Below, piece by piece: positions 52,070 to 61,312 of a stretch of DNA of 64,000 bases. A model generated the notes under the pieces. The model saw only the letters and a list, made by a program, of their open reading frames with translations, searched no databases and had not been told where the DNA came from. A program made the translations under genes and the position numbers. Numbering within the stretch: position 1 is the first letter of the stretch; each line of letters begins with the position of its first letter. This stretch comes from Chryseobacterium artocarpi (lineage in GTDB: Bacteria > Bacteroidota > Bacteroidia > Flavobacteriales > Weeksellaceae), in contig NZ_MAYH01000034.1 of the NCBI RefSeq assembly GCF_001684975.1, positions 124,001-188,000 on the forward strand, read 5' to 3'.

Positions 52070-52849
52070 TTAAAATTCATTTCCTACATCTACATCCGGT
52101 ATACGGCAGATTGGAGGACATGGTTTTGCCCAGTCATAAGTATTGGAAATCATCTGTGAACGCTCAGACCCTTGAAGATTTTCACGGAAAGAAATAAAGA
52201 TCAATGTCACAAGCATTTTTCCATAAATATCGTTGTATTTAAGCCCAAAAGAACAAGTGATACCTGTTAAATATTGATCAAGACATAAATCTGCTGTAGG
52301 AACATAGAACTTTCTGAAAATTCCTATTCCTTCCGTTTCTTTATATTCTCTATAAAACCAATCCATGCCGGACTCTCTCCATTTCTCAATAGCTTCTACT
52401 GCTTTATCCTGTTCCAGAACCGGTTTGTTAGAGATAGGAAAAGCTAAATCCGCATCTTTCTCTATTTTTTCAAAACCTTTGGAAAGAATTGTGTTTTTCA
52501 CAATGGTATACTCCTGAATTTCCTGAAGCTTAAGATCAGAAACCATTTCAGTAAGATAAGTGTATGGATATTCTTTTTCCACGATTCTCTTACCTTCAGA
52601 ATCCATGGGATAGAAAATAAGAACCAAACGTCTATTATACACTCCTACTGCTGCACAGAATTCAGGATATTCTCTGAAACCTCTCATCCAATTAAGATGA
52701 TTTTCAGAAATATTAAAAACAAAATTGGTAGGAATAATATCCTTTAACCGTGAATAATCAGAACGGCAAAGATTCCACTCATTTGTAGCTTCTCCACATT
52801 CCTTTACGGGAAGCATGTAATCTAGAATGTTTAATGTTGTCATAAGCAT
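52070..52849 (-). CDS. Hypothetical protein
   Basis: About 260 residues from ATG 52849; a Met at 52894 is further upstream and the choice is uncertain. Soluble, with no signal peptide. Recognisable pieces are NILDYMLPVKECGEATNEW, FVFNISENHLNWMRGFREYPEF and a C-terminal Pro/Cys motif KPCPPICRIPDVDVGNEF. I know no family. A GTATAA-AA-TTATAC palindrome (52861-52874) precedes the start. Neighbours are a sensory unit and a peptidase. Confidence 0.7.
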   Translation of the reverse strand: MLMTTLNILDYMLPVKECGEATNEWNLCRSDYSRLKDIIPTNFVFNISENHLNWMRGFREYPEFCAAVGVYNRRLVLIFYPMDSEGKRIVEKEYPYTYLTEMVSDLKLQEIQEYTIVKNTILSKGFEKIEKDADLAFPISNKPVLEQDKAVEAIEKWRESGMDWFYREYKETEGIGIFRKFYVPTADLCLDQYLTGITCSFGLKYNDIYGKMLVTLIFISFRENLQGSERSQMISNTYDWAKPCPPICRIPDVDVGNEF

Positions 52850-52907
52850 GGTTTTTAGGTGTATAAAATTATACAAACTAAACATGCTGTGCAAGTAGGA
52901 ATTTAAC

Positions 52908-53528
52908 TTAATAATTTCTCACTGTAATATGATAACAGCTTTGTTGCTTCTCTTTTATGTAATATATTCTACCAGCATCCGCATAGTGCTTTAAAACTTT
53001 CTCCAGCGCTATTTCCATTTTGGGATTATACTTCAAAACATTATTGAATCTTACATATGAAATATCAAAAGAATTACCATAATTGTGAGAGCTTATTCCT
53101 AATGAAGCATTTGAATTTACCTTTCTTAAACGGCATTGATCTTCCAAAGTTCGGGTAATAGATGAAACGGTAAAAGTTCCTCCTTTGGTTGCTTTACTGA
53201 ATTTGGAACCCATATTCTCTAAAGTAGTTTTTGCTTTAGAGACCATATAAGCTCTGCTGTAATCCAGTTTTTGAACCTGAAATCCTTTTCCAGATTTTTT
53301 TATTTTATGGAATTTTCCGTTACCGATATACTTTTGTACAATTTTAGAATCTTTCAGGAGTTTTACTCCAAAACTTTTTGAAGCATCCAGATGGGGTTTA
53401 TAAAGTGCTGTAGGCTCCACTTTTAAAACAGTCGAAAGATCATAGCAGGGAAGACTTTTTTTGGCTGCCTGCGAATAATGTAAACTATAAATAAAAGGTA
53501 CAAAGACCACACAAAGAAACTTTTTCAT
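52908..53528 (-). CDS. M15-like peptidase (DUF5715-type)
   Basis: 206 residues from ATG 53528, which begins a signal peptide (MKKFLCVVFVPFIYSLHYSQA); a Met at 53621 would add a non-signal stretch. Zinc-peptidase motifs: SSITRTLEDQCRL, SSHNYGNSFD (S-x-H-x2-G-x3-D) and the last zinc His in CYHITVRN. Relatives in M15 trim peptidoglycan stem peptides, and an LD- or DD-carboxypeptidase role in the cell wall is likely. Confidence 0.85.
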   Translation of the reverse strand: MKKFLCVVFVPFIYSLHYSQAAKKSLPCYDLSTVLKVEPTALYKPHLDASKSFGVKLLKDSKIVQKYIGNGKFHKIKKSGKGFQVQKLDYSRAYMVSKAKTTLENMGSKFSKATKGGTFTVSSITRTLEDQCRLRKVNSNASLGISSHNYGNSFDISYVRFNNVLKYNPKMEIALEKVLKHYADAGRIYYIKEKQQSCYHITVRNY

Positions 53529-53713
53529 TAACCACCACTTTAAATTACTAATGAAGGATAAATCATTTATGTTATATCCTCCAACTATGACTACAAGAGT
53601 ATTCAAATAAATCCCAAACAAACATTAAACCAAATTGCTGAATTTATAATTTTTACACACTTAATTTTGAAATATTTTTTCAGTTTTAACTTTTTATTTT
53701 AAGATATAAATTC

Positions 53714-53721
53714 TACATTTG
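53714..53721 (+). promoter_or_regulatory. Aquaporin gene promoter -7 box
   Basis: TACATTTG matches TAnnTTTG exactly, about 25 nt before the ATG at 53746. Confidence 0.55.
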
Positions 53722-53745
53722 AGTTACATTTTTAAAATAAACAAC

Positions 53746-54465
53746 ATGATAAAAAAACTTTTTGCTGAATTTTTCGGCACATTTTGGCTTGTTTTCGGTG
53801 GTTGTGGAAGTGCTGTTTTCGCAGCTGGTGTTCCCGATATCGGCATTGGACTTTTAGGGGTTGCTTTAGCCTTTGGTCTTACTGTTCTTACTATGGCTTA
53901 TGCGGTAGGACACATTTCCGGAGGGCATTTTAATCCGGCTGTTTCTTTTGGACTTCTGGCTGGAGGAAGATTTTCTGCAAAAGACCTTATTCCTTACATT
54001 GTAGCTCAATGTCTGGGTGCGCTTGTTGCAGCAGGATGTCTATACACAATTCTTAACGGAGCCGGAGTCGTTGATTTTTCCCAACCGGGAGCTTTTGCTA
54101 CCAATTTCTATGGCGAAGCGGTCTATAACGGAAAAGCATTTAGTATGGGAGCTGCATTTCTTGCTGAGTTTTTACTAACAGCTTTCTTCCTGATTGTCAT
54201 AATGGGTGCTACAGATAAATGGGCTAATGGTAAATTTGCAGGGATCGCTATTGGTCTTGCACTTACTTTGATCCACTTAATCTCTATTCCTATCACCAAC
54301 ACTTCAGTAAACCCAGCTAGATCTTTATCTCAGGCTGTTTTCACTGGCGGACTTGCTATGTCACAACTTTGGCTGTTCTGGGTAGCTCCGATCTTAGGAG
54401 GAATTGTAGGTGGATTAATCTACAAATTCTTACTTCAGAGAGATACTGCCGAAATAACTGATTAA
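53746..54465 (+). CDS. aqpZ: Aquaporin (MIP family, AqpZ-like)
   Basis: About 239 residues from ATG 53746; a longer frame from a TTG at 53719 overlaps the promoter. Six membrane helices and both half-helix motifs are present: HFNPAV (near 61-66) and SVNPARS (near 185). The family start [22 protein letters not shown] is very close to AqpZ. It lets water, perhaps also small solutes, cross the inner membrane. Terminator at 54486-54513. Confidence 0.95.
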   Translation: MIKKLFAEFFGTFWLVFGGCGSAVFAAGVPDIGIGLLGVALAFGLTVLTMAYAVGHISGGHFNPAVSFGLLAGGRFSAKDLIPYIVAQCLGALVAAGCLYTILNGAGVVDFSQPGAFATNFYGEAVYNGKAFSMGAAFLAEFLLTAFFLIVIMGATDKWANGKFAGIAIGLALTLIHLISIPITNTSVNPARSLSQAVFTGGLAMSQLWLFWVAPILGGIVGGLIYKFLLQRDTAEITD

Positions 54466-54485
54466 TCTTACAATCTAAATAATAA

Positions 54486-54513
54486 AAAAATCCTGTCAGG
54501 CGGCAGGATTTTT
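54486..54513. terminator. Bidirectional terminator between aquaporin and nuclease-like genes
   Basis: AAAAATCCTG (54486-54495) pairs with CAGGATTTTT (54504-54513) over an 8-base loop, between converging genes. Confidence 0.85.
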
Positions 54514-55058
54514 TATTTTTTATTCTTAATATCAAAAGGATTTCTGAAAATAAGTTCTTCATGCTTTCCTTTGATTTCCATTTTACGCTGGAGTAAATTA
54601 AGCGCCATTTTTCTGATGAAAAGATCTTTATCATTCAGTTTCCAGTAAGAGTCTTCGTGTAGTTTTCTGGGTTTGCGAATAAAATAGAATTCAGTTTCCC
54701 ATGTGTCTACATTATGATAAAATTCAATGATTCCGCAATGTTCCGGGATAAGATTAGGTTCTACCATTCCCATGGGCAAAAGAAAACTAAAAGTATTACA
54801 CACATAATCTCCGCAGGAAATTTTATCATGTTTCAGAAACTTTTCTCCGGTATCTTTATTGAGGTATGATTTTTTAAAATCATTTTTAAAATCACTTTTA
54901 GAAAGCTTGATTTCAATTTCATGGCTTATTCCATCAGCATCAATAATGAGTACATCCGCTTCCCAATCTGCCTGAAAATAGTTAGTCAGTACGAGTTCTT
55001 TTTCAAAATCGCAGTGTGCATGAATATAGGCGTGAACAAGTTCTTCTATTTTGATCAT
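54513..55058 (-). CDS. PD-(D/E)xK nuclease-like protein (MmcB-like)
   Basis: 181 residues, soluble. The segment WEADVLIIDADGISHEIEIKLSKSDF (about 32-57) has the D...E-x-K core of PD-(D/E)xK nucleases as in MmcB. Later ISCGDYVCNTFSFLLPMGM and EFYFIRKPRKLHED are aromatic and basic. A role in DNA repair or restriction is possible; the proposal is from the motif only. Convergent with the aquaporin gene. Confidence 0.7.
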   Translation of the reverse strand: MIKIEELVHAYIHAHCDFEKELVLTNYFQADWEADVLIIDADGISHEIEIKLSKSDFKNDFKKSYLNKDTGEKFLKHDKISCGDYVCNTFSFLLPMGMVEPNLIPEHCGIIEFYHNVDTWETEFYFIRKPRKLHEDSYWKLNDKDLFIRKMALNLLQRKMEIKGKHEELIFRNPFDIKNKK

Positions 55059-55127
55059 TCTTTATTTAATGATGTTAATGGATATCAATAACCTGATCTT
55101 TAACGATTAGAAATTCTTACGTTTTAT

Positions 55128-56117
55128 TTAACTCACCAAAAGACTGCATCCTCTGATATCGGAATGATCTATTCTTCCCAGCACCTGAAATTTTTCTCCC
55201 AATATTTTCCCAAGATCCTGAGTGGCAATAAAAGAGCATGAATGAGTATTTGCAAGGTCTATAATATTAATAGCACCAGTCCTTCCCTCTTTTTCGTAAG
55301 AAAAAGGGTCTTCTGCATTTCTGATCATAATCCTCATCCAATTAGGGCAGCTATATTCGTTATTTCCCAGAGAATATGCCTGTGAAAGAAGTTCTGTCAT
55401 TGAATATTCTGAATAGATTTTATCCGTTTTAAAACCTTTCTGCAAAATCTTCAGAAGCTCATCCTTTGTCATTTCTTCTTTTCTTCCTTTCATTCCGCCT
55501 GTTTCAATCACGATTAAGTTTTCCAGAAAGCTTAGTGGTTCATTTCTCTCGGCTTGGCAATAATCTAAAAAGTCTAATAAGGCAAAAGAAACTCCAAAAA
55601 GAATTACTTTTTTATCCTGTAATGTATTCAGCAGATCAAATAACTCACCATGATTGTAAAGGAAATATCCGTTTTCCGGCTTTGCTGATTTTTTCATCAG
55701 GTAATCTACCATGTAAATCAGCGATGAGTTTTGTTTTTCCAAATAGCTTGGAAGTAAGCCCAAAAAAATAAAATCGTCAGGTTTTCCGATAAACTGTTCA
55801 AAGCTTTTATAAATACTTTCTTCATACAAAGCTGGATCAGCAATAAAATGTTTTGAAAGATTCATTTGTGTGGTTCCTGAACTCTGAAAGAAAAGATTTG
55901 TTGTTACATTTTTATCCAGAATCTGATGATTTTTGAACATTTCTATGGGCAAAAAAGGAATTTTCACCAGGCTGTCAACCTCATCCGGATTGATATTTAA
56001 AAAATCTACGAACTTCCTATATATCTCAACATTTTCATACTGATAATGAAATGTTTTCAATGCTGCATTCAGGAAATCCTGCTCTGTTTGTATGTTGAAT
56101 ATACTCTTAAGCTCCAT
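55128..56117 (-). CDS. LuxE-like acyl-protein synthetase/acyl transferase
   Basis: 329 residues, soluble. Resembles the LuxE family: FLPIEMFKNHQILDK, FFQSSGTTQMNLSKH (nucleotide-binding SSGTT), LLGVSFALLDF-like stretch, ETGGMKGRKEEM and YSMTELLSQAYS. Members activate fatty acids as acyl-AMP and pass them to a protein or carrier. In non-luminous bacteria it probably serves lipid synthesis, but the partner is unknown. Confidence 0.88.
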   Translation of the reverse strand: MELKSIFNIQTEQDFLNAALKTFHYQYENVEIYRKFVDFLNINPDEVDSLVKIPFLPIEMFKNHQILDKNVTTNLFFQSSGTTQMNLSKHFIADPALYEESIYKSFEQFIGKPDDFIFLGLLPSYLEKQNSSLIYMVDYLMKKSAKPENGYFLYNHGELFDLLNTLQDKKVILFGVSFALLDFLDYCQAERNEPLSFLENLIVIETGGMKGRKEEMTKDELLKILQKGFKTDKIYSEYSMTELLSQAYSLGNNEYSCPNWMRIMIRNAEDPFSYEKEGRTGAINIIDLANTHSCSFIATQDLGKILGEKFQVLGRIDHSDIRGCSLLVS

Positions 56118-56277
56118 AATTTTTTGAGGTTCTACTGCTTTGAAACAAAGCGATTATCAATAAAAATATTTTTATTTAATAATTTTTTAATACCAAAATA
56201 ACACTTTGGTAAAATTCTTGCAATTATTTATTTGGAATATGGATTAAAAACAAGAATGGGTTTCGACCTGTTCGCAG

Positions 56278-56305
56278 ATTACCTCTCTTTAGGGGTAATT
56301 TTTTT
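56278..56305 (+). terminator. Orphan plus-strand intrinsic terminator
   Basis: ATTACCTC (56278-56285) pairs with GGGGTAAT (56292-56299, one G-U), followed by T through 56305. The T-run is on the plus strand, yet no plus-strand gene precedes it within 1.8 kb. Ten bases upstream CTG-TTCG-CAG can form a UUCG tetraloop. An unannotated small RNA is suspected. Confidence 0.55.
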
Positions 56306-56308
56306 GTT

Positions 56309-57079
56309 TTATTGATCAAAAACTTTCAGCTCAAAATCTTTTTCAAAAACACCGTACGTGAAATAGGAAATCCAGTCTCCGAGATTGATGTATTTTGAAT
56401 TCTGTCCCAGATCAAGGACCATTGGCAGATGTCTGTGCCCATATACGAAATAATCGATCTTTTGAGTCTTCAGCTTTTCTTTTGAGTAAATAATGAGAAA
56501 CTCTTTATCTTCTCCTAAAAATGCTTTGTCTTCTTCTCCTGAGATCATCTTATTTTTTTGAGACATGTATAATGCAATTTTCATTGCAATATCTGGGTGA
56601 AGCCATTTAAAGAACCATTGTGCTATCGGATTTGTGAATACTTTTTTCATTCTTTTGTATCCTTTGTCACCTGGTCCCAGTCCGTCTCCATGGGCGAGTA
56701 AAAACTGCTTACCCCCCATTTCAAAATATTGTTTCTGATAAAACACGGTACAGCCAATTTCATCTTCCAGATAATCTTTCATCCAAAGATCATGATTTCC
56801 TACAAAGAAATAAATATGTATTCCACGATCTTTCAGTTCTGCAATTTTTCCCAGAACACGCACATATCCTTTGGGAACCACATGCTTCCATTCATGCCAG
56901 AAGTCAAAAAGATCACCCATTAAAAATAAAACCTGAGCGTCTTCTTTGATCTCATCCATCCAGCGTATAAATCTTTCTTCACGCACTCGGCTTTCCTTAG
57001 GTGTAGGAGCCCCAAAATGCTGATCTGAAGCAAAGTATACTTTTTTTCCAGGTTCTAAATTAATTGTTGTTTTTAACAC
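56309..57079 (-). CDS. lpxH: UDP-2,3-diacylglucosamine diphosphatase
   Basis: 256 residues. Calcineurin-like metallophosphatase with all five motifs: FASDQHFG (near 16), MGDLFDFW (near 54), VGNHDLW (near 92), LAHGDG (near 129) and YGHRHLP (near 210). It cleaves the pyrophosphate of UDP-2,3-diacylglucosamine to give lipid X in lipid A synthesis, at the inner membrane surface. It begins 24 bp downstream of queD in the same direction. Confidence 0.95.
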   Translation of the reverse strand: MLKTTINLEPGKKVYFASDQHFGAPTPKESRVREERFIRWMDEIKEDAQVLFLMGDLFDFWHEWKHVVPKGYVRVLGKIAELKDRGIHIYFFVGNHDLWMKDYLEDEIGCTVFYQKQYFEMGGKQFLLAHGDGLGPGDKGYKRMKKVFTNPIAQWFFKWLHPDIAMKIALYMSQKNKMISGEEDKAFLGEDKEFLIIYSKEKLKTQKIDYFVYGHRHLPMVLDLGQNSKYINLGDWISYFTYGVFEKDFELKVFDQ

Positions 57080-57103
57080 CGTCTGAGTTTTAGGGAATGA
57101 AAA

Positions 57104-57550
57104 TTACTGATTGTCTTCTGCAAACCATTCTCCATAAGAGTTTTCCGTCTCATGAAGTTTAAGATAAGCAAGGGAAATTCCTTCCGGAAGTTTTGCTTTT
57201 ACTTTTGCGGCAATGGCGTACAACATATTTTCGCAGGTAGGCTGGAAGCTGCAATAAATTACTTTATGACCTTTCTGTTCAAGATCATCTCCCAATTCTT
57301 TATGCGGTGACAGGGCATTTACAAGAACGGCATGATCCCATACGTCTACAATTTCAGATTTTACGATACTTTTGATATCTCCGAAATCAACTACCATCCC
57401 GTTTTTAGGGTTTTCAATATCATTAATCGGTTTTCCTTTCACTGTTACGAACAGCTTATAGGAATGTCCATGCATATTTTTACATTTCCCATCGTAATTG
57501 TAAAGTACGTGGGCTGTTTCGAATGTAAAAATTTTTGTAATTCGTATCAT
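57104..57550 (-). CDS. queD: 6-carboxy-5,6,7,8-tetrahydropterin synthase
   Basis: 148 residues. PTPS-fold enzyme of queuosine synthesis. Zinc His residues are visible in FETAHVL and KNMHGHSY, the catalytic Cys in GKCKNMHGHS (near 23) and catalytic Glu in LKLHETENSYGEW (near 133). It is separated by 24 bp from lpxH and may share its transcript. Confidence 0.94.
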   Translation of the reverse strand: MIRITKIFTFETAHVLYNYDGKCKNMHGHSYKLFVTVKGKPINDIENPKNGMVVDFGDIKSIVKSEIVDVWDHAVLVNALSPHKELGDDLEQKGHKVIYCSFQPTCENMLYAIAAKVKAKLPEGISLAYLKLHETENSYGEWFAEDNQ

Positions 57551-57570
57551 ATTGCAAAGATATAATAAAA

Positions 57571-57596
57571 CAGTCTAACTTAAAAAAGCCAGACTG
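57571..57596 (-). terminator. Intrinsic terminator of the esterase gene
   Basis: CAGTCT (57571-57576) pairs with AGACTG (57591-57596); T-rich run on the minus strand. Confidence 0.6.
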
Positions 57597-57647
57597 CTAT
57601 TAATGGATTCAAATATCCATTGAAAATCATTAAAAACTTAATTAGTT

Positions 57648-58904
57648 TTATAAGTGTTCTGATGCATTAGTCTGTTTGATGAAAACTACTCCATTAAAGC
57701 TTTCATTAAGCTTTAGAGGTTCTGTGATCGTAAATTTTTCGGTTGCAGGAGTAATGGGACCATACCCAACAAATCTCATTTTAAAAGATTCTCCGTATGT
57801 ATTTCCTGAGTTCCCGTTAAAATTAACAAAATAATTTTCGTATTTATTATTTACTAATTTTTCTTCCCAGCTATTTTCCATTTGCTTTGGAAGCGGATAA
57901 GAAGTGTATTTATTATTTTTCACTGCACGTGGATCAGTTGTAGCACTATAGTTTCCAAGGGCTGTAGAAGTTGCCAAAGCATAATATTGTTGTCCATACT
58001 TCTCTTTTAGGTATCCACCCATTCCGTCTACAATGATAGGTTTTAACGCAATATGGGCGTTATGAGCCAAAAGAATCATTTTCTTATGATATCCGGATTG
58101 AATTTTTTGAATCATTTCAGCCATAATAAGATCTCTGGACACATCATAGTTTTTTTTACTGGCTTCATAAGGAATTTTAAAGCCTTGTTCAAGATTATAT
58201 AAAGCCAGCTTTGAGTTTAAGTCTATCTTTTTCCCATAAAGACTATCTGCCTTTTTTACTAGCAAGAATCCTTCTGTTCCATTTTTTATAACTGCTTTCA
58301 TATCCAGTTTGAAAGATGGATCGTTCTGTTTTTCCCACATTTCATCCTGTAACACGGCTTTTTTTCTAATCTCATCAGTTATCTCAGCATATTCTTTTCC
58401 CAGACCGATAGATTTTTTCAGAATTTCTGCACTATTGGTAAGAACATCGGTATCAAAACCGGAAATAATGACTTTGTCTTTATGGCTTTTATTATATTCT
58501 CTGATCCACATCATCAGATCATAGATCTCTTTTGTCTGCCAGATGGAAGTTATATATTTCTTTAAAGCAACATGTAAATCTTCATCAGAGTTCACCGCAT
58601 CATTAAGAAATGAAGCATCACCATAAGCGCTCTCAAAAGCTATGATTCTAAAATCACTTTTATTAATTAATTGTTTTGAAATTTCACTTCTGATTTCATT
58701 AAACTCTTTGGTTCCATGTGTTCCTTCTCCTAACCCAACGATAGCATAGTCTTTGAATTGTGTGTTGATATTTTTCACAGCTTTAGTCATATTTTTATGA
58801 TCTGAAAACTGTTTAGGAATTTGAATTACATTTTTGTCATTTTGTGAAAAAGCTATCGAAGAAAACAATAGAAAAGCAAAGGTCAGATATTTATTATTGA
58901 GCAT
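57648..58904 (-). CDS. Secreted erythromycin-esterase family protein
   Basis: 418 residues. Signal peptide (MLNNKYLTFAFLLFSSIAFSQ) and an EreA/EreB-like domain: VGLGEGTHGTKEFNEIRSE (active-site Glu and His), FESAYGD and ILLAHNAHIAL. In known Ere enzymes this opens macrolide lactones, but most family members have no proven substrate. Export to the periplasm is unlike EreA/B, so a resistance role is uncertain. 28 bp downstream of the serine hydrolase gene. Confidence 0.9.
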   Translation of the reverse strand: MLNNKYLTFAFLLFSSIAFSQNDKNVIQIPKQFSDHKNMTKAVKNINTQFKDYAIVGLGEGTHGTKEFNEIRSEISKQLINKSDFRIIAFESAYGDASFLNDAVNSDEDLHVALKKYITSIWQTKEIYDLMMWIREYNKSHKDKVIISGFDTDVLTNSAEILKKSIGLGKEYAEITDEIRKKAVLQDEMWEKQNDPSFKLDMKAVIKNGTEGFLLVKKADSLYGKKIDLNSKLALYNLEQGFKIPYEASKKNYDVSRDLIMAEMIQKIQSGYHKKMILLAHNAHIALKPIIVDGMGGYLKEKYGQQYYALATSTALGNYSATTDPRAVKNNKYTSYPLPKQMENSWEEKLVNNKYENYFVNFNGNSGNTYGESFKMRFVGYGPITPATEKFTITEPLKLNESFNGVVFIKQTNASEHL

Positions 58905-58931
58905 GATTACGTTATATTTAAAGATTATGTC

Positions 58932-60374
58932 TTAATTGATTGTCAGAGTTAAATTATTATCCTTCGTCCCATCAATATTCAAAGTATTGTAAGGAATTGT
59001 AAGCCATCCGGTTTTATTCATTACGAACTTAAAGCTGTAATTTTTTCCTTTTTCAAAAGTAGATTTTGGAACTGCAACTTCAAAAGTATTATTCTTTTTG
59101 AGAGTCATCTGGTAAGAAGAATCATTCATATTCCAATTATTAAATGAACCTGCTACTGAAATGCTTTTAACAAATTCTGTACTTTCATCTTTAGGATATT
59201 GATAGAAAAAAATCACTTTGTCGTCTTTTATCCTATAACCATATATTTTCTTTTTCAGATCAGGATGAGCAAGCGGTTCCGAAATGGCAATTTCTTCAGC
59301 CAATGTATAGGGATCCTTAAGATTTTTATCTATAATCCCTGCAATATGATTTACCATCTGATACATTACTGGAAATCCTTTACTTCCGTTATACATCACA
59401 ATAATCGCCATATTCTGATCCGGAAAGATACTGTATGCACTTACATTTCCCCCGGAAAAACCATATGATCTTGTATTATTAGAATCCGTAATTTCCCAAC
59501 CATGCCCGAATTCCCAATCATTATTTTTATAATCAAATGGTTTCCACATCATTGTTTTGGTTTCCGGTTTCAGGAAATCATTTTTACTGAAATGGATACT
59601 CCACTGTAAAAAAGCCGGAAGGGTAACCGCCAATCCATTAGACGAATGAGATCTTAGCCCATGAATAGCCATTAATTTTTCATATTGCTTCTTTTCCGGA
59701 TTATAAATATACCTCACTACTCTATTAGGAATTTCTTCCACCGAGTTGGAAGAAAATGCCACCTGATTCTTAGAGTCCGGAAATTGATTTTCCAGTATAT
59801 ATTCTTCAAAGGTTTTTCCTGTCATTTTTTCAATAATCATTGTAATCAAAAGGTAATTGGTCTGGTTATACCGGTAATGATCTCCGGCTTCAAACTCTAT
59901 TTTTTCTTTTGATAAGCGATCTATAACCTCATTAGGGGTTGCTTTTTCTGTGAAATCTGTAATATCAAACATATCCGGAAGTCCCGAAGAATGGGAAAGA
60001 AGATTCTTCACCTGTATGTTTTGCCAGCCTTTGGGCAGGTTGTCTACATATTTTGAAATTTTATCATCCAGCGATACTTTTCGTTCCTCAATAAGTTTAA
60101 AAAGACCTATATTGGCAATAAGTTTTGTAATAGAGAATACCCTGAACATGGATGTGGCGCTCACTTTCTTATCATTTTCCAGATTTTCACGCCCGTAATA
60201 TTGCTGGAATGTTACTTTATCATTTTTTACAATTCCTACCGCCATTCCCGGAATCTCATTGATCTGAATGACCTTTTTCACATAATGATCAATTGCTTTT
60301 GACTGTTCGGCGGTTTGGCTATACCCCAAAAATGGAATGCTTAAAAAAAGTGCTACGAAAACGGATTCTTTCAT
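58932..60374 (-). CDS. Serine hydrolase (class C beta-lactamase fold) with C-terminal CBM48-like domain
   Basis: 480 residues. Signal peptide, then a PBP/beta-lactamase fold: S-x-x-K in VFSITKLIA (near 77), Y-x-N in YRYNQTNYL (near 160) and HGWEI (near 290). The last 80-90 residues (KSISVAGSFNNWNMND...) resemble the CBM48/AMPK glycogen-binding beta-sandwich. It probably acts on peptides, esters or peptidoglycan in the periplasm. The unusual tail could bind a sugar. In operon order with the esterase gene. Confidence 0.9.
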   Translation of the reverse strand: MKESVFVALFLSIPFLGYSQTAEQSKAIDHYVKKVIQINEIPGMAVGIVKNDKVTFQQYYGRENLENDKKVSATSMFRVFSITKLIANIGLFKLIEERKVSLDDKISKYVDNLPKGWQNIQVKNLLSHSSGLPDMFDITDFTEKATPNEVIDRLSKEKIEFEAGDHYRYNQTNYLLITMIIEKMTGKTFEEYILENQFPDSKNQVAFSSNSVEEIPNRVVRYIYNPEKKQYEKLMAIHGLRSHSSNGLAVTLPAFLQWSIHFSKNDFLKPETKTMMWKPFDYKNNDWEFGHGWEITDSNNTRSYGFSGGNVSAYSIFPDQNMAIIVMYNGSKGFPVMYQMVNHIAGIIDKNLKDPYTLAEEIAISEPLAHPDLKKKIYGYRIKDDKVIFFYQYPKDESTEFVKSISVAGSFNNWNMNDSSYQMTLKKNNTFEVAVPKSTFEKGKNYSFKFVMNKTGWLTIPYNTLNIDGTKDNNLTLTIN

Positions 60375-60486
60375 GGTGTGTTAGTTATAATATCTCTTAA
60401 TAAGACTCTCGTTTTCCTGATTATGTTACATTAAGTTTTAAACATTTAGAGATACCATTGAAAAACAAAAGTTTAGATATTCAATT

Positions 60487-61155
60487 TTATTGGTAAAGCT
60501 TTGGTTCTGTAATTCCTTTTTTAAGGAACAATTCTTTATTCATTTCAAAATGTGAAGTTGTCATGAAATTATAATATTCTTTAAACGAGGGTAGACCATA
60601 TTCCGCTCTTAGTTTTTCGACATTCACACTATCAGTCAAACCATTTTTGGGAACTGCCTGTCCTACTTTATTATAAGTAACCTGTGTTCCGAATCTTTGT
60701 TTTTGATCAGAATTAATCGCTACTCTATCCTCCAATAATGCATACTCATTTTTATGAGCATTATTTTTCTTTATTTCTTTTTTCAAAGCTTTAAGAATTT
60801 CTCTTTGAAAATCAACGTCGTCATCAGCATGCTGAACGGAAATCCAAAATTTGGTAGTATTTTCTTTTCCGACCTGCTTAAAACCTAAAAAGCCATACTG
60901 AGCATACAACTTTTTAATCTTGTTTTGGTTCTCTTTTCCTACACTATCTCTTTTGGCTTCAAAGATTTTCCATACTTTATCTTTTCCATATTTTCTGGTC
61001 ATCTCTTCTGAAGGAATCCTTGCGTATTCCTGATCTATTTTTGAAATATAATCAAGTTCTGAAACGATTCTCTCACGTTCAGAATCTGATATTTTCTTTG
61101 TGGAATTGCAACCGATAAAGGATAGAGGTATAAATATTAAAAATACTTTTTTCAT
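60487..61155 (-). CDS. DUF6624-type lipoprotein
   Basis: 222 residues. Lipobox FIGC at about residue 16; then a helical domain with repeated patterns (LDYISKIDQEYAR, LEDRVAINSDQKQRFGTQV, LRAEYGLPSFKEYY). The DQ-x-QR-x-GTQ stretch fits my recollection of family DUF6624, which is common near Bacteroidota secreted proteins. Function unknown. Confidence 0.85.
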   Translation of the reverse strand: MKKVFLIFIPLSFIGCNSTKKISDSERERIVSELDYISKIDQEYARIPSEEMTRKYGKDKVWKIFEAKRDSVGKENQNKIKKLYAQYGFLGFKQVGKENTTKFWISVQHADDDVDFQREILKALKKEIKKNNAHKNEYALLEDRVAINSDQKQRFGTQVTYNKVGQAVPKNGLTDSVNVEKLRAEYGLPSFKEYYNFMTTSHFEMNKELFLKKGITEPKLYQ

Positions 61156-61196
61156 GGATCGTTTTTTATTAGTTCTATTTAGTTAGGGTATAAAAA

Positions 61197-61233
61197 TAAG
61201 CCTTAGTTCTTATGCTCAAAGAACCAAGGCTTA
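61197..61233. terminator. Long stem between the DUF6624 gene and the next gene
   Basis: TAAGCCTTAGTTCTT (61197-61211) and AAGAACCAAGGCTTA (61219-61233) pair with one mismatch. Minus-strand T-rich tract follows, so it may end the transcript of the gene stopping at 61313. Confidence 0.6.
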
Positions 61234-61312
61234 CCTTTATTAAAACTTTATGCTTTTTAATACTTTTTTAGCATTATGTAAGCTCAAATTTTTTCTATTT
61301 CTGAAATGAAAA

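Noticed and set aside
57648..58904. Calling the erythromycin-esterase family gene a macrolide-resistance gene
   Set aside because: Only family motifs are seen; the protein is exported and most family members have no shown macrolide activity.
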